From Burkholderia sp. Ac-20365 (lineage in GTDB: Bacteria > Pseudomonadota > Gammaproteobacteria > Burkholderiales > Burkholderiaceae): a stretch of 64,000 bases of DNA. Made by a program: the position numbers and the translations under genes. Shown one piece after another: positions 8,809 to 18,033 of this stretch. Position 1 is the first letter of the stretch. The number at the start of each line of letters is the position of its first letter. Location of the stretch: the NCBI RefSeq assembly GCF_017104715.1, contig NZ_JAAGPI010000007.1:62001-126000 (forward strand), in the 5' to 3' direction. The notes below the pieces were generated by a model. That model worked only from the letters and a program-made list of their open reading frames with translations. It made no database searches and was not told the DNA's origin.

Positions 8809-9786
8809 TCAGGTCAATATGACGATCTTGCCATTCGCTTCGTTGCGCTCCATGCAGTGATGCGCCTGAACGATCTCCTCCAGACGAAACACCTTGCCGA
8901 CATGGATCCGCAACTGTCCCCGCTCGATCAGACGGATCAGCCGCGCAAACGGTGTCGTGACGAATTCCTTTGATCCGCCGTTGTAAACCGTCAGCCTCAC
9001 CGTGCTCGGAATGGCTTCGAGCGGATCGAAATGGTCGAAGGTCCACGCGTTGCCCACGATGCCCGACATACACACCACGCCGTTGGGCCGCGCGCAACGC
9101 AACGAATCTTTCAATGTTGTGGCTCCGACCAGATCGAGCACCTTGTCGACACCGCCGCCCAATAGCGCATTGACTTCACCGGCAATGCTGCCGCCATCGA
9201 CCACGACCTCTTTCACGCCGCTCTCCAGCAGGAACGAAGTCTTGAAGCGGTTGCGCGTCGTGGCGATCACGAATGCGCCCGTATGCTTTGCAAGCGCTGC
9301 GGCCGCGAGCCCGACGGAAGTCGTCCCGCCGCGAATCAGCAGGCGATCGCCGTGTTCCAGATCGAGTGCCCTGAACAGTGATCCCCACGCGGTTTGCAAC
9401 ATCTCAGGTAACGCGCCGAGTTTTACCCACGGCAGGGTTGCATTGATCCTCTGTACCTGGCTTGCCGGCACACAGGTGTACTCCGCATAGCCGCCATCGA
9501 ACTGACGTCCCATGCCGCCCATCGCGGTCGCCACGACATCGCCGTTATGGAATTCTCCGCCCGGTGCATCTTCGACTATCCCCACTGCTTCGATACCCGG
9601 CACACGCGGGAAACTCACTTCCGGTGAAAGCCCACGCCGTGTGAACAGTTCGGAACGGTTTAGCCCGAATGCCTTGACGCGAATGAGCACCTGGCCAAAC
9701 CTTGGCACGGGAATCTCACGTTCTTCCAGCCTTAACGCCTCCGGGCCGCCCGGTGTATGAATGACGGCTGCCGTCATTGTCGGCAT
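8809..9786 (-). CDS. Zinc-independent NADP(H)-dependent oxidoreductase (medium-chain dehydrogenase, quinone reductase type)
   Basis: Cytoplasmic oxidoreductase of the medium-chain dehydrogenase/reductase superfamily, quinone oxidoreductase branch. The N-terminal GroES-like half contains GPEALRLEEREIPVPRFGQVLIRVKAFGLNRSEL and PRVPGIEAVGIVEDA. The nucleotide-binding half has a Rossmann motif in the region LLIRGGTTSVGLAAAALAKH. The catalytic and structural zinc cysteines of classical alcohol dehydrogenases are absent. The start is the ATG at 9786, which has a strong AAGGAGG site 5-6 bp upstream; the open frame continues 19 codons further but without such a site. It lies codirectional with the NTF2-like gene and the second LysR regulator. 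The substrate (quinone, enone or aldehyde) is not predictable. Confidence 0.88.
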   Translation of the reverse strand: MPTMTAAVIHTPGGPEALRLEEREIPVPRFGQVLIRVKAFGLNRSELFTRRGLSPEVSFPRVPGIEAVGIVEDAPGGEFHNGDVVATAMGGMGRQFDGGYAEYTCVPASQVQRINATLPWVKLGALPEMLQTAWGSLFRALDLEHGDRLLIRGGTTSVGLAAAALAKHTGAFVIATTRNRFKTSFLLESGVKEVVVDGGSIAGEVNALLGGGVDKVLDLVGATTLKDSLRCARPNGVVCMSGIVGNAWTFDHFDPLEAIPSTVRLTVYNGGSKEFVTTPFARLIRLIERGQLRIHVGKVFRLEEIVQAHHCMERNEANGKIVILT

Positions 9787-9898
9787 GACTGCCTCCTTCG
9801 GGGCTGTTCTCCGGAACCGGGCTCGGCGTTCCGCTGCGAGCACGGAGCTTGACAGCCCACGTTGTTGTCGTTGTGATGTTTCGTCTTTATGCCGGGTT

Positions 9899-10423
9899 TC
9901 AGCCTTCGCCCTGTTTGGGGTCTCTATTGAACATGTAGAGAATGATTTTCCATTGGGTCCCCGTCTGCCTCAGCACGAACAGTTCGCGATTGTGATCGGC
10001 AACCTTCCTGCCTCTTTCGACGTACGACGCGCCGACATGATGATGCGTACGCACGATGGCCATGTCGCCGTAGACGTCGATCGCGTCGTAGGCAAACTTC
10101 GTTGAAAAATTCACGCTTTTGAATAGCGCGTTATACCCGTCTATCTTTTGCTGGCGGGTCGCATACGTGACCTTGTCGTTCCACTCGGCAACGCTGTCTT
10201 CTGCGAACAGGCTCACGATCGCATCGGTATCCTTTGTATTGAGTGCGTTCTGATAGCGATCGACGACGTCGTAGACATCTCTTTGCCGCGCGAGAACCTG
10301 CGGGTCGGTTGAAAATGGCAGGGTTTGTGCTGCTGCCGATAGAGGTATCGCGAGGCACGCTGCAAACAGCACGATCAGCAAAAGATGCGTACCGCGCGCA
10401 ATCAGGCGTTCATTGTTATGCAT
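9899..10423 (-). CDS. Secreted SnoaL/NTF2-like (DUF4440-type) small protein
   Basis: 174 aa protein with an N-terminal signal peptide (about residues 10-32, THLLLIVLFAACLAIPLSAAA, then AQT). The remaining roughly 140 residues match the cone-shaped NTF2-like fold: a helical start (RDVYDVVDRYQNALNTKDTD), AIVSLFAEDSVAEWND, and a terminal strand block ending QWKIILYMFN. Family members bind or transform small ligands, but no catalytic residues can be assigned. A GGGAG ribosome site precedes the ATG. It sits between the oxidoreductase and a LysR gene on the same strand; the LysR protein is a possible regulator of both. Confidence 0.75.
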   Translation of the reverse strand: MHNNERLIARGTHLLLIVLFAACLAIPLSAAAQTLPFSTDPQVLARQRDVYDVVDRYQNALNTKDTDAIVSLFAEDSVAEWNDKVTYATRQQKIDGYNALFKSVNFSTKFAYDAIDVYGDMAIVRTHHHVGASYVERGRKVADHNRELFVLRQTGTQWKIILYMFNRDPKQGEG

Positions 10424-10682
10424 GGATTTCTCCCACTGAGAGGATGCTCACCTGTCAAAGATTGGCTTGCCATGATCCACATCACGAAAGCACCGCAAAT
10501 TGCGGTCGAATCGGGATTGCGCTTCGACCCTGCACGCTCCAGAGATTAAGTGGTGTGCATACGAAGAGAAAGATAAGAGACGTCGAACCTGAAGTTCGCT
10601 TTGACCGAACGCGCTAACTGACAGGCGCGCTTGCGCCCGCGGAGTTGCTCGACGACAGAGACGGGATGTTTGACGAGACGTG

Positions 10683-11663
10683 TCAGAGCGCGGATGCGTT
10701 GAACGATCCGCTCGCCGCCTTGTATGACACGGCCTGGCTCGCTACGACGCCTGCGCTGATCAACGGCGCATCCCAGTTAGCGGGATCGCCGATATGTGCG
10801 CTCAGAAATTCGATGAGCGCGTTGATTTTTGGAGGCGTTCGCACGGCCTTTCGATACACCACGGAAAGTTGCCCGCCTTGCGGTGCGTAGTCCTGGAGCA
10901 CGGCGATCAGATCGCCGGAAAGAAGAAAGTCGCCCGCGATGAAGGTCGGCAATATGGCAAGGCCCAGACCGGCTCGCGCGCCTTCCAGCAGCATATGTTC
11001 GGAGTCGGCGCGCAGGCGCGTCCTGACGCGAAACGATTGCCTCTTGCCGTCGACGAGAAGACTCCACATGCCGTTCGGTTCGCGGTTGTAGTAATTGACG
11101 CCGAAGTGATTCGCCAGATCGCGCGGATGCCTTGGGATATCGTAGCGATCAAGATAGGCGGGACTCGCGCAAATCAGACTGTGATACGTCGTGATGGTCC
11201 GCGCGACGAGACTGGAGTCCGGCAATTCGCCTGTGTGAATCATCACGTCATACTGGCCGTCCTGCATGCTGATGGCCCTGTCTTGCGTGTCGATATCGAG
11301 TTGCAGTTCCGCGTGCCGGTCCGCAAACGCGGACAGGATCGGGCCGAGATAGCGCGCCAGCAATGCGAGCGGAACACTGATCCGCAACGGCCCGCGCAAG
11401 CTGCACTGCGCGTCCTGCACCGATTCTTCCGCGAGCCTCACATCGTGCAGCACGCGCGATGCGCTTTCGTAGAACACGCCGCCAGCTAATGTCACGCGCA
11501 AGGGCCGGTCGCGTTCCAGCAATGCGCAACCTAGCCGTCGTTCCAGTTGCCGGATGCGCGTACTAACGATCGATTTGGTCGTACCGAGTCTGCGTGCCGC
11601 TTCGGAAAAGCTCGATGCGTCGACAACGGACACGAAGGTCGCCATGTCCACGAACTTGTTCAT
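10683..11663 (-). CDS. LysR family transcriptional regulator
   Basis: LysR regulator with an N-terminal helix-turn-helix (MNKFVDMATFVSVVDASSFS, EAARRLGTTKSIVSTRIRQLE) and a substrate-binding domain (LRGPLRISVPLALLARYLGP, EGARAGLGLAILPTFIAG). The start chosen is the ATG at 11663, preceded by AGGAAA; an upstream ATG would add 22 residues outside the family consensus. The 259-bp gap downstream (10424-10682) contains no recognisable gene. It lies upstream of and codirectional with the NTF2-like protein and the oxidoreductase, so it may control them. This is inference from position only. Confidence 0.88.
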   Translation of the reverse strand: MNKFVDMATFVSVVDASSFSEAARRLGTTKSIVSTRIRQLERRLGCALLERDRPLRVTLAGGVFYESASRVLHDVRLAEESVQDAQCSLRGPLRISVPLALLARYLGPILSAFADRHAELQLDIDTQDRAISMQDGQYDVMIHTGELPDSSLVARTITTYHSLICASPAYLDRYDIPRHPRDLANHFGVNYYNREPNGMWSLLVDGKRQSFRVRTRLRADSEHMLLEGARAGLGLAILPTFIAGDFLLSGDLIAVLQDYAPQGGQLSVVYRKAVRTPPKINALIEFLSAHIGDPANWDAPLISAGVVASQAVSYKAASGSFNASAL

Positions 11664-11896
11664 TGGTTTTCCTGAATTGCGGCTTTCATCTGAAGTTCGC
11701 TTCGGCGTCTTTACGATCTGGAAAGTCACTGACAGCAGAAAGCTAAACCAGAGCGCAAGTTCGCGTCAACGATTTCGCATAAGATTAAATTTCATACAAC
11801 AAATGTTGTTACGCATTTTCAGGCGTTTTTTAGACGTTGTTAGACGACCATCGTCCTGAACGGAACATCTGTCGCGCGCCGGATTCAGCAACGCCT

Positions 11897-13249
11897 TCAC
11901 GAATGCGGAGTCTGGCGGAACGCGTTCGGGTCGATGCCGTGGCGCGTAATCTTGTCGTAGAGTGTTTTGCGCGGTAAGCCGAGTTGTTCGGCAGCTTTGA
12001 TCACCTGGCCGCCTGCATTGCGTAGCGCGTCTTCGATATACGTGCGCTCCGCGCGCACCATTCGCGATGCAAGCGAGTCGGCGCCGGCCGGCGGCTGTGG
12101 CAAGCCATCGTCGAGGCCCAGCGAGAAGCGCTCCGCCACGTTCTTCAGTTCGCGAACGTTGCCGGGCCAGTCGTGCAGTTGCCAGCGCATCATGTCCTCC
12201 GATGTCCACGCAGGCTCGGGTTTGCCGTATCGCGCGCACGCCGCGCGCATGAAGTGCGCAAACAGTTCGGGGATATCGTCGGCGCGTTGTCGGAGCGCCG
12301 GCAGTTCAATCGAAACGACGTTGAGCCGATAGTACAGATCGGCGCGGAAATGGCCCTGATCGGAAAGCTGCTTCAAGTCCTGTTTGACGGCCGCGATGAC
12401 GCGCACATCGACAGCCACGGACGTGTTGCTTCCAAGCCTTTCGATGTAGCGTTCCTGAAGCGCGCGCAGCAGTTTGGCCTGCAACGCGAGCGGCATCGTT
12501 TCGAGTTCGTCGAGAAAGAGCGTTCCGCCATTCGCGTATTCGAACTTGCCGATTCTTCTTTGCTGCGCGCCTGTAAAAGCGCCCGGCTCGTGACCGAATA
12601 TCTCGCTTTCGAACACGGCTTCAGGCAAGGCCGCGCAGTTCAGCGCAACGAACGGCCCGCTGCGGCGGCTCGCTGCGTGGAGCGCTCGCGCCAGTACTTC
12701 TTTCCCTGTACCCGTTTCGCCGACGATCAATACATCAGCGCCCGTGGGTCCGATCGCGTCGATCAATCCGTGCACGCGCTGCATCGGCGCAGAGCGGCCC
12801 AGCAACGTTCGTTCGCCGCTTAGTTGTGCGCGCAGGCTCCGGTTCTCGACGACGAGCTTGCGATGTTCCATCGCCCGCCGCACGGTATCGACTAGACGCT
12901 CGGAGTGAAACGGCTTTTCGATAAAGTCATAAGCGCCGGCCCGCATCGCGCCGACGGCCATCGCGACATCGCCATGCCCTGTGGTCAGGATGACCGGAAT
13001 GTCGGCGCCGTCTGGGCGTGCCTTGATGCTATCCAGCAGCGTGAGGCCGTCTATTCCCGGCAAGCGGACGTCGCTCACGATCACGGCGGGCGGTGTCGGC
13101 CGGAGCGCGGCGAACGCGCTTTCGGCATCGTCGAATTCGCGCACGGCAATGCCTTCCAGCGACAAAGCCTGCGAGCAGCCGAGCCGCACGACGGGGTCGT
13201 CCTCAACGACATAGACCAGCATGCCGGCAAAGTTATCGGGCGAGTTCAT
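11897..13249 (-). CDS. Sigma-54-dependent response regulator (DctD/MifR-like)
   Basis: 450 aa NtrC-family activator. Residues 1-about 125 form a receiver domain with acidic pocket EDD, phospho-acceptor Asp60 in VIVSDVRLPG, Thr90 and Lys112. The central AAA+ domain has Walker A GETGTGKE (177-184) and the GAFTGA loop at 223-228 that contacts sigma-54, so it should be a competent activator. The C-terminal Fis-type helix-turn-helix is near 405-440 (EDALRNAGGQVIKAAEQLGL). Its start overlaps the stop of the sensor kinase by 4 bp (ATGA), so they are co-translated. The best target is the promoter of the KgtP-like carrier at the head of the same gene group, which has a clear sigma-54 promoter and an upstream dyad. 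Confidence 0.93.
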   Translation of the reverse strand: MNSPDNFAGMLVYVVEDDPVVRLGCSQALSLEGIAVREFDDAESAFAALRPTPPAVIVSDVRLPGIDGLTLLDSIKARPDGADIPVILTTGHGDVAMAVGAMRAGAYDFIEKPFHSERLVDTVRRAMEHRKLVVENRSLRAQLSGERTLLGRSAPMQRVHGLIDAIGPTGADVLIVGETGTGKEVLARALHAASRRSGPFVALNCAALPEAVFESEIFGHEPGAFTGAQQRRIGKFEYANGGTLFLDELETMPLALQAKLLRALQERYIERLGSNTSVAVDVRVIAAVKQDLKQLSDQGHFRADLYYRLNVVSIELPALRQRADDIPELFAHFMRAACARYGKPEPAWTSEDMMRWQLHDWPGNVRELKNVAERFSLGLDDGLPQPPAGADSLASRMVRAERTYIEDALRNAGGQVIKAAEQLGLPRKTLYDKITRHGIDPNAFRQTPHS

Positions 13250-15138
13250 GGTTTCGTAACGACCTCTTCTGTGACGCGTTGCAACTCGACGATGAACACG
13301 GCGCCGCCCAGTCCTGTCTCCGGGTCGCTGCTGTTTTTCGCTTCGAGACGGCCACCGAATTCATCGACGATGGCCTGTGAGATGGCAAGACCCAAGCCCA
13401 ATCCTTTTCCGGACGGCTTGGTCGTGTAGAACGGTTCGAACAGTCGCGGCATCGCGAGTGGCGCAATGCCGGCACCGCTATCGGCAATACTGATGCGCAC
13501 CAGCGTATCGACGACTTCCGTCATGACGAGCACTTCGCGGCGCGTCGCAGCGGCCGCGCTTGCATCGATTGCGTTGGTCAGCAGATTGACCAGAACCTGC
13601 TCGATCCGGATCGGGCTGGCGAGCACGATGGCAGCATCTTGTGTCGACGTAACGCGCACGGTGACGCCCGCCGCCTTGCGATGCAGTTCGACCAGCGCAA
13701 GCGCCTGCTGCAGCGACTCAGCGATCGATACGGGTTCCCTGCTCGTGACGTCATGTCGGGCAAACGCTTTGACATGCGAAATGATCTTGCCCATCCGCGC
13801 GGCCAGTTCGTTGATGAGCGTCAGGTTGCGCATCAGATCTTCCGGACGGTCGAGTTCGGTCATCCGGATCGCGTTGCTCGAGAGCGTCATGATGGCCGCC
13901 AGCGGTTGATTCAACTCGTGCGTGATGCCGGCCGCCATTTGTCCGAGCGCGGCCAGTTTGCCCGCCTGGATTGCGGTATCGCGTGTGTCGCGCAGGATGC
14001 GGCGCGCGTCGTCGAGGGCATCGACCTTTTCCTCCAGCGCGGCGTTCGCACGCGTCAAATCCGCCGTGCGCTCGGTAATACGTTGCTCGAGCTCGCGCTG
14101 CACGAGCTGCAATGCCGCGCGTGCACGTTGCCGTTCCCTGTCGCGGCTGTTGCGCAGCCGCGCGGCGGCGATCAGCGCAAAGACGAGTGCGGTCGCCGCA
14201 CCTGCGCTGATGGCCGCGAACATCGCGCTGCGTTCGTCTTCGGTGTGATCGGTCAGGATGGCAACCTTCCATCCGAGCGGCCCGACGGGCCGGTAGTGCA
14301 CGTGGTACCACCTGGCGCGTTGTCCCGGTGGCGCGACATACAGCTTGTCGGGCCGTTCGCCTGCGGAAGGCTGCGCGGAAGACATCGAGAGCGCGTTGAG
14401 CGTCGCATCGCCATATTGTTGCGTCTGCTGGAACGCGCTCCGCGCCGTGTCGCGGAGCGGAGCCAGCGGACGGTAACGCCAATCGGGCACTGAAGAGAGG
14501 AACACGACGTTATCCTGATCGACCAGCAAGACGATATCGCCGCCCTTCCCCAACGCATTCTCATAATGCTCCAGCGAAGCCTTGATTGCGACGACACCGA
14601 CCACGGGCGCGCCTGCGCCCGAGCCATTGCGAACAGGCACCGCCAGGAAATAGCCCGCCTTCTTCGTCGTGTTGCCCACGCCGTAGAAGCGCCCCGTTCC
14701 GCTTTTCATCGCGTCGATGAAATACGGACGAAACGCGTAATCGAAGCCAACGAAGCTGCCCGTTTCATCCCAGTTGCTCGCTGCCAGCGTTTTCCCTTTT
14801 GTGTCCATCACGTAGGCGGCCGCCAGGTCGGCATTGGTCTGCACCGCTTTCAGATAGGCATTCGCCGCCTGCTGCAGATCGCGGTCGTCGGGTTTTGCGA
14901 GCAGACGCGCTATTACGGGGTCGAGCGCAGCGATGCGCGGCAGCGACTCGTAGCGGGCCAGCTGCGATTCGAGCGTCAGGGCGTAGAGGGACGCGCGCTG
15001 CGTGACTTCGTTTGCGTGAGCGCGCGTGTAGGAATGCAGCGCGACCGCATAGGCAATTCCGGCCGCCGCAACGCAGCACGCGATGACCGCTATCGCGGTC
15101 GCCACATGACGGATCCGCCTCAGACGATGCGCTTTCAT
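13246..15138 (-). CDS. Sensor histidine kinase (DctB/MifS-like)
   Basis: 630 aa membrane kinase. A first membrane helix (about residues 10-34) is followed by a long periplasmic dCache-type sensor region (about 35-290, containing ALDPVIARLLAKPDDRDLQQ and AAYVMDTKGKTLAASNWDET). A second membrane helix (about 300-322), a coiled-coil linker and the HisKA domain with His407 in GITHELNQPLA come next. The C-terminal HATPase has an N box near NAIDAS and G boxes DSGAGIAPLA and GKGLGLGLAIS. The arrangement matches the DctB family, which senses organic acids outside the cell. It overlaps the response regulator by 4 bp and starts about 50 bp after the transporter stop, so all three genes are probably one unit. 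Confidence 0.92.
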   Translation of the reverse strand: MKAHRLRRIRHVATAIAVIACCVAAAGIAYAVALHSYTRAHANEVTQRASLYALTLESQLARYESLPRIAALDPVIARLLAKPDDRDLQQAANAYLKAVQTNADLAAAYVMDTKGKTLAASNWDETGSFVGFDYAFRPYFIDAMKSGTGRFYGVGNTTKKAGYFLAVPVRNGSGAGAPVVGVVAIKASLEHYENALGKGGDIVLLVDQDNVVFLSSVPDWRYRPLAPLRDTARSAFQQTQQYGDATLNALSMSSAQPSAGERPDKLYVAPPGQRARWYHVHYRPVGPLGWKVAILTDHTEDERSAMFAAISAGAATALVFALIAAARLRNSRDRERQRARAALQLVQRELEQRITERTADLTRANAALEEKVDALDDARRILRDTRDTAIQAGKLAALGQMAAGITHELNQPLAAIMTLSSNAIRMTELDRPEDLMRNLTLINELAARMGKIISHVKAFARHDVTSREPVSIAESLQQALALVELHRKAAGVTVRVTSTQDAAIVLASPIRIEQVLVNLLTNAIDASAAAATRREVLVMTEVVDTLVRISIADSGAGIAPLAMPRLFEPFYTTKPSGKGLGLGLAISQAIVDEFGGRLEAKNSSDPETGLGGAVFIVELQRVTEEVVTKP

Positions 15139-15188
15139 GATGCCGTGTCCCCGTAAAGACTGACGCCCCGGCGCTTCGAGGCAAACAA

Positions 15189-16541
15189 TCAGTCCTTGAT
15201 GAGCGAGTGCTTGCCCGTATCCCGCATGCAGAGATACACCACCAACGAGCAGAAGATCGCACCCGTGACGTACCAGTAGAAAAGCGGCTCGTGTCCTGCC
15301 TGCTTGAGCCAGAGCGCAAGGTATTCAGCAGTGCCGCCAAAAACGGATACGGTCAAAGCATAAGGAAATCCGACGCCCAAAGCACGAATTTCCGCCGGGA
15401 ACAGTTCCGCCTTTACGACTGCGTTGATCGACGTATAGCCGGACACGATCACGAGCGCAGCCATGATCAGGAAGAACGCGACCCACGCGTCGTGCGTCTG
15501 GCTGATGGCGGTCATGATAGGCACCGTGAACAGCGTGCCGAGCACACCGAATGCGATCAGTACGGGCCGCCGTCCAATGCGGTCGGAGATCGATCCGATT
15601 ACCGGCTGAAGGATCGCAAACAGGAACAGCGAAGCCGCCGATACCAGCGTCGCGTCGTGCTTGCTCATGCCGACTGTGTTCACGAGGAACTTCTGCATGT
15701 AGATCGAGTAGGTGTAGAAGGCGATCGTGCCACCCATCGTCAGTCCGACGACGGTCAGCACGGCGCGCGGATGCTTGCGCAGTTCAGCGAGCGTGCCGCG
15801 CCTGTCCTTCTTGTCTTTGGCCTTCTCGAATTCGCCCGTTTCCTCCATCGACGCGCGCAGGCGCATTGCGGCAAGCGCGGCGACGGCGCCGATGAAGAAC
15901 GGAATGCGCCATCCCCAGCTTTCGAGTTGCTGCGTGGTCAGCAGGAATTGCTGCAGGACCACGAGCAGCGCCAGCGCGAGCAGCTGGCCGGCGATCAGCG
16001 TCACATACTGGAAGCTCGAGTAGAAGCCCCGGTCTTTCGACGTCGCGACTTCGCTGAGGTAGGTCGCCGACGTGCCGTACTCCCCGCCCACGCTCAGGCC
16101 CTGCAGCAGGCGCGCGACGACCAGCAAGGCGGGCGCGGCTACGCCGATGACGTCGTAACCCGGGCACAGGGCAATGATGAGCGAACCGAAACACATCAGT
16201 ACGACCGACACCAGCAGCGCGGAACGTCGGCCGTGGCGATCGGCATAAATGCCCATCAGCCAGCCGCCGATGGGCCGCGCAAGAAAGCCGACCGCGAACA
16301 CGGCGGCCGTATTGAGCAGCTGGGCCGTCTGATTTCCTGCGGGAAAGAACGAGCGCGCGAAGTACAGCGCAAAGGCCGAATAAACGTACCAGTCGTACCA
16401 CTCGATCAGGTTGCCTGCCGAGCCGGAGAAGATCGACTTGAGGCGTCGGAGGCGTTCGCCGGAGGCGGGTGCGGAAGTTCTTGTCGCGGATGGTTGGGTT
16501 TGAGTGGCGCGCGCGTCGGCTTCCGTATAGCTGGGATCCAT
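15189..16541 (-). CDS. MHS-family MFS transporter (alpha-ketoglutarate permease-like)
   Basis: 450 aa, twelve-helix proton symporter of the metabolite:H+ symporter family. Seen in the protein: NLIEWYDWYVYSAFALYFAR in helix 1, the conserved loop GIYADRHGRRSALL between helices 2 and 3, LLQGLSVGGEYGTSATYLSE in helix 4 and SDRIGRRPVLI in the central loop. These match KgtP and related C4/C5-dicarboxylate carriers. The following genes are a DctB/MifS-like kinase and a sigma-54 response regulator; in Pseudomonas a MifS/MifR pair controls a KgtP-type transporter, so alpha-ketoglutarate is the leading substrate guess. A sigma-54 promoter (16593-16607) and an upstream dyad (16722-16741) precede it. An N-terminal tail of about 35 residues, rich in Thr/Ala/Ser, is unusual. 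Confidence 0.88.
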   Translation of the reverse strand: MDPSYTEADARATQTQPSATRTSAPASGERLRRLKSIFSGSAGNLIEWYDWYVYSAFALYFARSFFPAGNQTAQLLNTAAVFAVGFLARPIGGWLMGIYADRHGRRSALLVSVVLMCFGSLIIALCPGYDVIGVAAPALLVVARLLQGLSVGGEYGTSATYLSEVATSKDRGFYSSFQYVTLIAGQLLALALLVVLQQFLLTTQQLESWGWRIPFFIGAVAALAAMRLRASMEETGEFEKAKDKKDRRGTLAELRKHPRAVLTVVGLTMGGTIAFYTYSIYMQKFLVNTVGMSKHDATLVSAASLFLFAILQPVIGSISDRIGRRPVLIAFGVLGTLFTVPIMTAISQTHDAWVAFFLIMAALVIVSGYTSINAVVKAELFPAEIRALGVGFPYALTVSVFGGTAEYLALWLKQAGHEPLFYWYVTGAIFCSLVVYLCMRDTGKHSLIKD

Positions 16542-16592
16542 GTCGTCTCCTTGGGTTTTATCGAATGCCGCTCGATGCGGCGCATCCCTTTC

Positions 16593-16607
16593 GCAACACG
16601 GGTGCCA
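16593..16607 (-). promoter_or_regulatory. Sigma-54 promoter of the KgtP-like operon
   Basis: Read on the minus strand: TGGCAC-CCGTG-TTGC, an exact match to the -24/-12 consensus TGGCAC-N5-TTGC. It lies about 50 bp upstream of the transporter start. The operon encodes its own sigma-54 activator, which makes the site functional in all likelihood. Confidence 0.8.
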
Positions 16608-16721
16608 GTTTTGGGCACGCTATGGATCGAATCTAAGTGTCTGTTTTTATTGAATTTAACGAATAGCAGCAGATGACGCTGGGTGGTTGCTTGTGCGGAT
16701 AGGCGGAATCAGGTGGGGCTG

Positions 16722-16741
16722 ATGTGCGGCTGTCCGCACAT
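16722..16741. promoter_or_regulatory. Dyad, probable upstream activator site for the sigma-54 promoter
   Basis: Perfect inverted repeat with 8-bp arms: ATGTGCGG-CTGT-CCGCACAT. It sits about 115 bp upstream of the -24 element of the sigma-54 promoter, the usual distance for enhancer-like sites of NtrC-family activators. A further half-site, TTGTGCGGAT, is at 16691-16700. Binding by the operon's own response regulator is inferred. It also lies about 130 bp upstream of the divergent MipA/OmpV gene. Confidence 0.6.
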
Positions 16742-16874
16742 GCTGGCGCAGTGAAGGTGGCAGATGCCGGGTATGTCGTTTGCTGCTATCCCGCCGGATT
16801 GACCCAACCTGAAAACGTCCGGTGTGGCCGCAACGAGCCGCGTCCGCGTTTCGTAACCCAGACATTCGTCGACA

Positions 16875-17714
16875 ATGACAAAGCTACCCGTCTACGCCAG
16901 CCTTGCTTATCTTATGTGCGGCGCATCCGCCGCCCTGGCGCAAACACCCTCACCTCTTGGCGAATGGCAGTACTCAGCAGGTATCCCGCTCGAAAAGCTC
17001 TTTCAACCGAACCGCCCGGACTGGGAAGCACGGATCGGCATCGGCTCGACGTTCGAGCCGCGCTATGACGGCTCCGACCGTTATCACACGCTGGTCGGGC
17101 CGAGCACCGACATCCGCTATAAAGACCTCGCGTTTCTGTCGACGGGTGAAGGCCTCGGCGTCAATGTGCTGCAAGGCCCGAACTGGCGCGTCAGCATCGC
17201 CGCTGTCTACGACCTCGGCCGACGTGCGCACGACGATCCGACCCGGCTCGATGGCATGGGCAATATCAATCCCGCGCCCGAAATGAAGCTGGCTGGAGAA
17301 TATGTGATCTCCAAAGAGTTTCCGCTGGTGTTTCGCGGCGCGGTGACGCGCAGCTTCGGTGGCTCCAATGGATGGGTCGCGGATATCGGGGCGTATATGC
17401 CACTGCCGGGCAGCTCGGAGAGCTTCTTCTGGTTTGCCGGGCCGTCGGTGACGTTTGCCGACTCGAAGTATATGAATAGCTGGTTCGGCGTGAACGCGTC
17501 GCAGGCGGCTGCGTCGCGATACTCGCAGTACGACGCGAGTGCGGGGCTGAAGTCGGCCGGGTTTGGCGTCACGATGATCTGGTTCGTCAACAAGCACTGG
17601 TTCGTAACGGCGGACGGCGCGCTCAAGCGGCTTTTGGGTAGCGCGGCGAACAGTCCGATCACGCAGACGAAGACGAATGGCGTTTGCGACGTGTCTATTA
17701 ATTACCAGTTCTAG
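16875..17714 (+). CDS. MipA/OmpV family outer membrane protein
   Basis: 279 aa protein with a signal peptide (MTKLPVYASLAYLMCGASAA, cleavage near ALAQ) and a beta-rich body ending in an aromatic residue (SINYQF), typical of outer-membrane beta-barrels. Family hallmarks include the early segment WEARIGIGSTFEPRYDGSDRY, the glycine/aromatic strand pattern, and GVTMIWFVNKHWFVTADGAL near the C terminus. MipA in E. coli is a scaffold between murein synthase and hydrolase, while OmpV-like members are linked to osmotic response; which role applies here is not evident. It is divergent from the KgtP-like operon. No strong Shine-Dalgarno is visible. It is the last ordinary gene before the replication origin. 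Confidence 0.85.
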   Translation: MTKLPVYASLAYLMCGASAALAQTPSPLGEWQYSAGIPLEKLFQPNRPDWEARIGIGSTFEPRYDGSDRYHTLVGPSTDIRYKDLAFLSTGEGLGVNVLQGPNWRVSIAAVYDLGRRAHDDPTRLDGMGNINPAPEMKLAGEYVISKEFPLVFRGAVTRSFGGSNGWVADIGAYMPLPGSSESFFWFAGPSVTFADSKYMNSWFGVNASQAAASRYSQYDASAGLKSAGFGVTMIWFVNKHWFVTADGALKRLLGSAANSPITQTKTNGVCDVSINYQF

Positions 17715-17998
17715 AAGCGGCACGCTTGTGTGACCACGTTCGGGGCGCGCCTTTTGGCAGAGGCCTCGGCGCGTTTGCTCCTACGTTGTGCGTGCTGTTC
17801 GGGTTGATTTCCCTGGGTATCCTGAGTTATTCCGTGGTTATTCCATGTTTGCCAGGGGGCTGGAGGGCTTGTCAGCGCCCTTTCTGCGGGTCTGCGAGCC
17901 TTCTGTTTGTGCGTGATTCGGCGATGCAGTCCTTCTGCATTAAGGCGATGCGGCGTATAGGGCCGCTGATTTGCCGTCTGGCCAGGTCGCTGCGCCGC

Positions 17999-18013
17999 TA
18001 TTTATCGTAAATA
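17999..18013. repeat. parS-like palindrome 1 (upstream of iterons)
   Basis: TATTTATCGTAAATA, one mismatch from the symmetric TATTTACSGTAAATA found three times downstream of parB. It marks the left edge of the iteron region. Confidence 0.65.
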
Positions 18014-18033
18014 AGCGTTGTGGTGCGCTCGAT

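Noticed and set aside
15207..16676. 489-codon plus-strand open frame
   Set aside because: Antisense to the KgtP-like transporter; low-complexity Arg/Glu/Gln product without domains.
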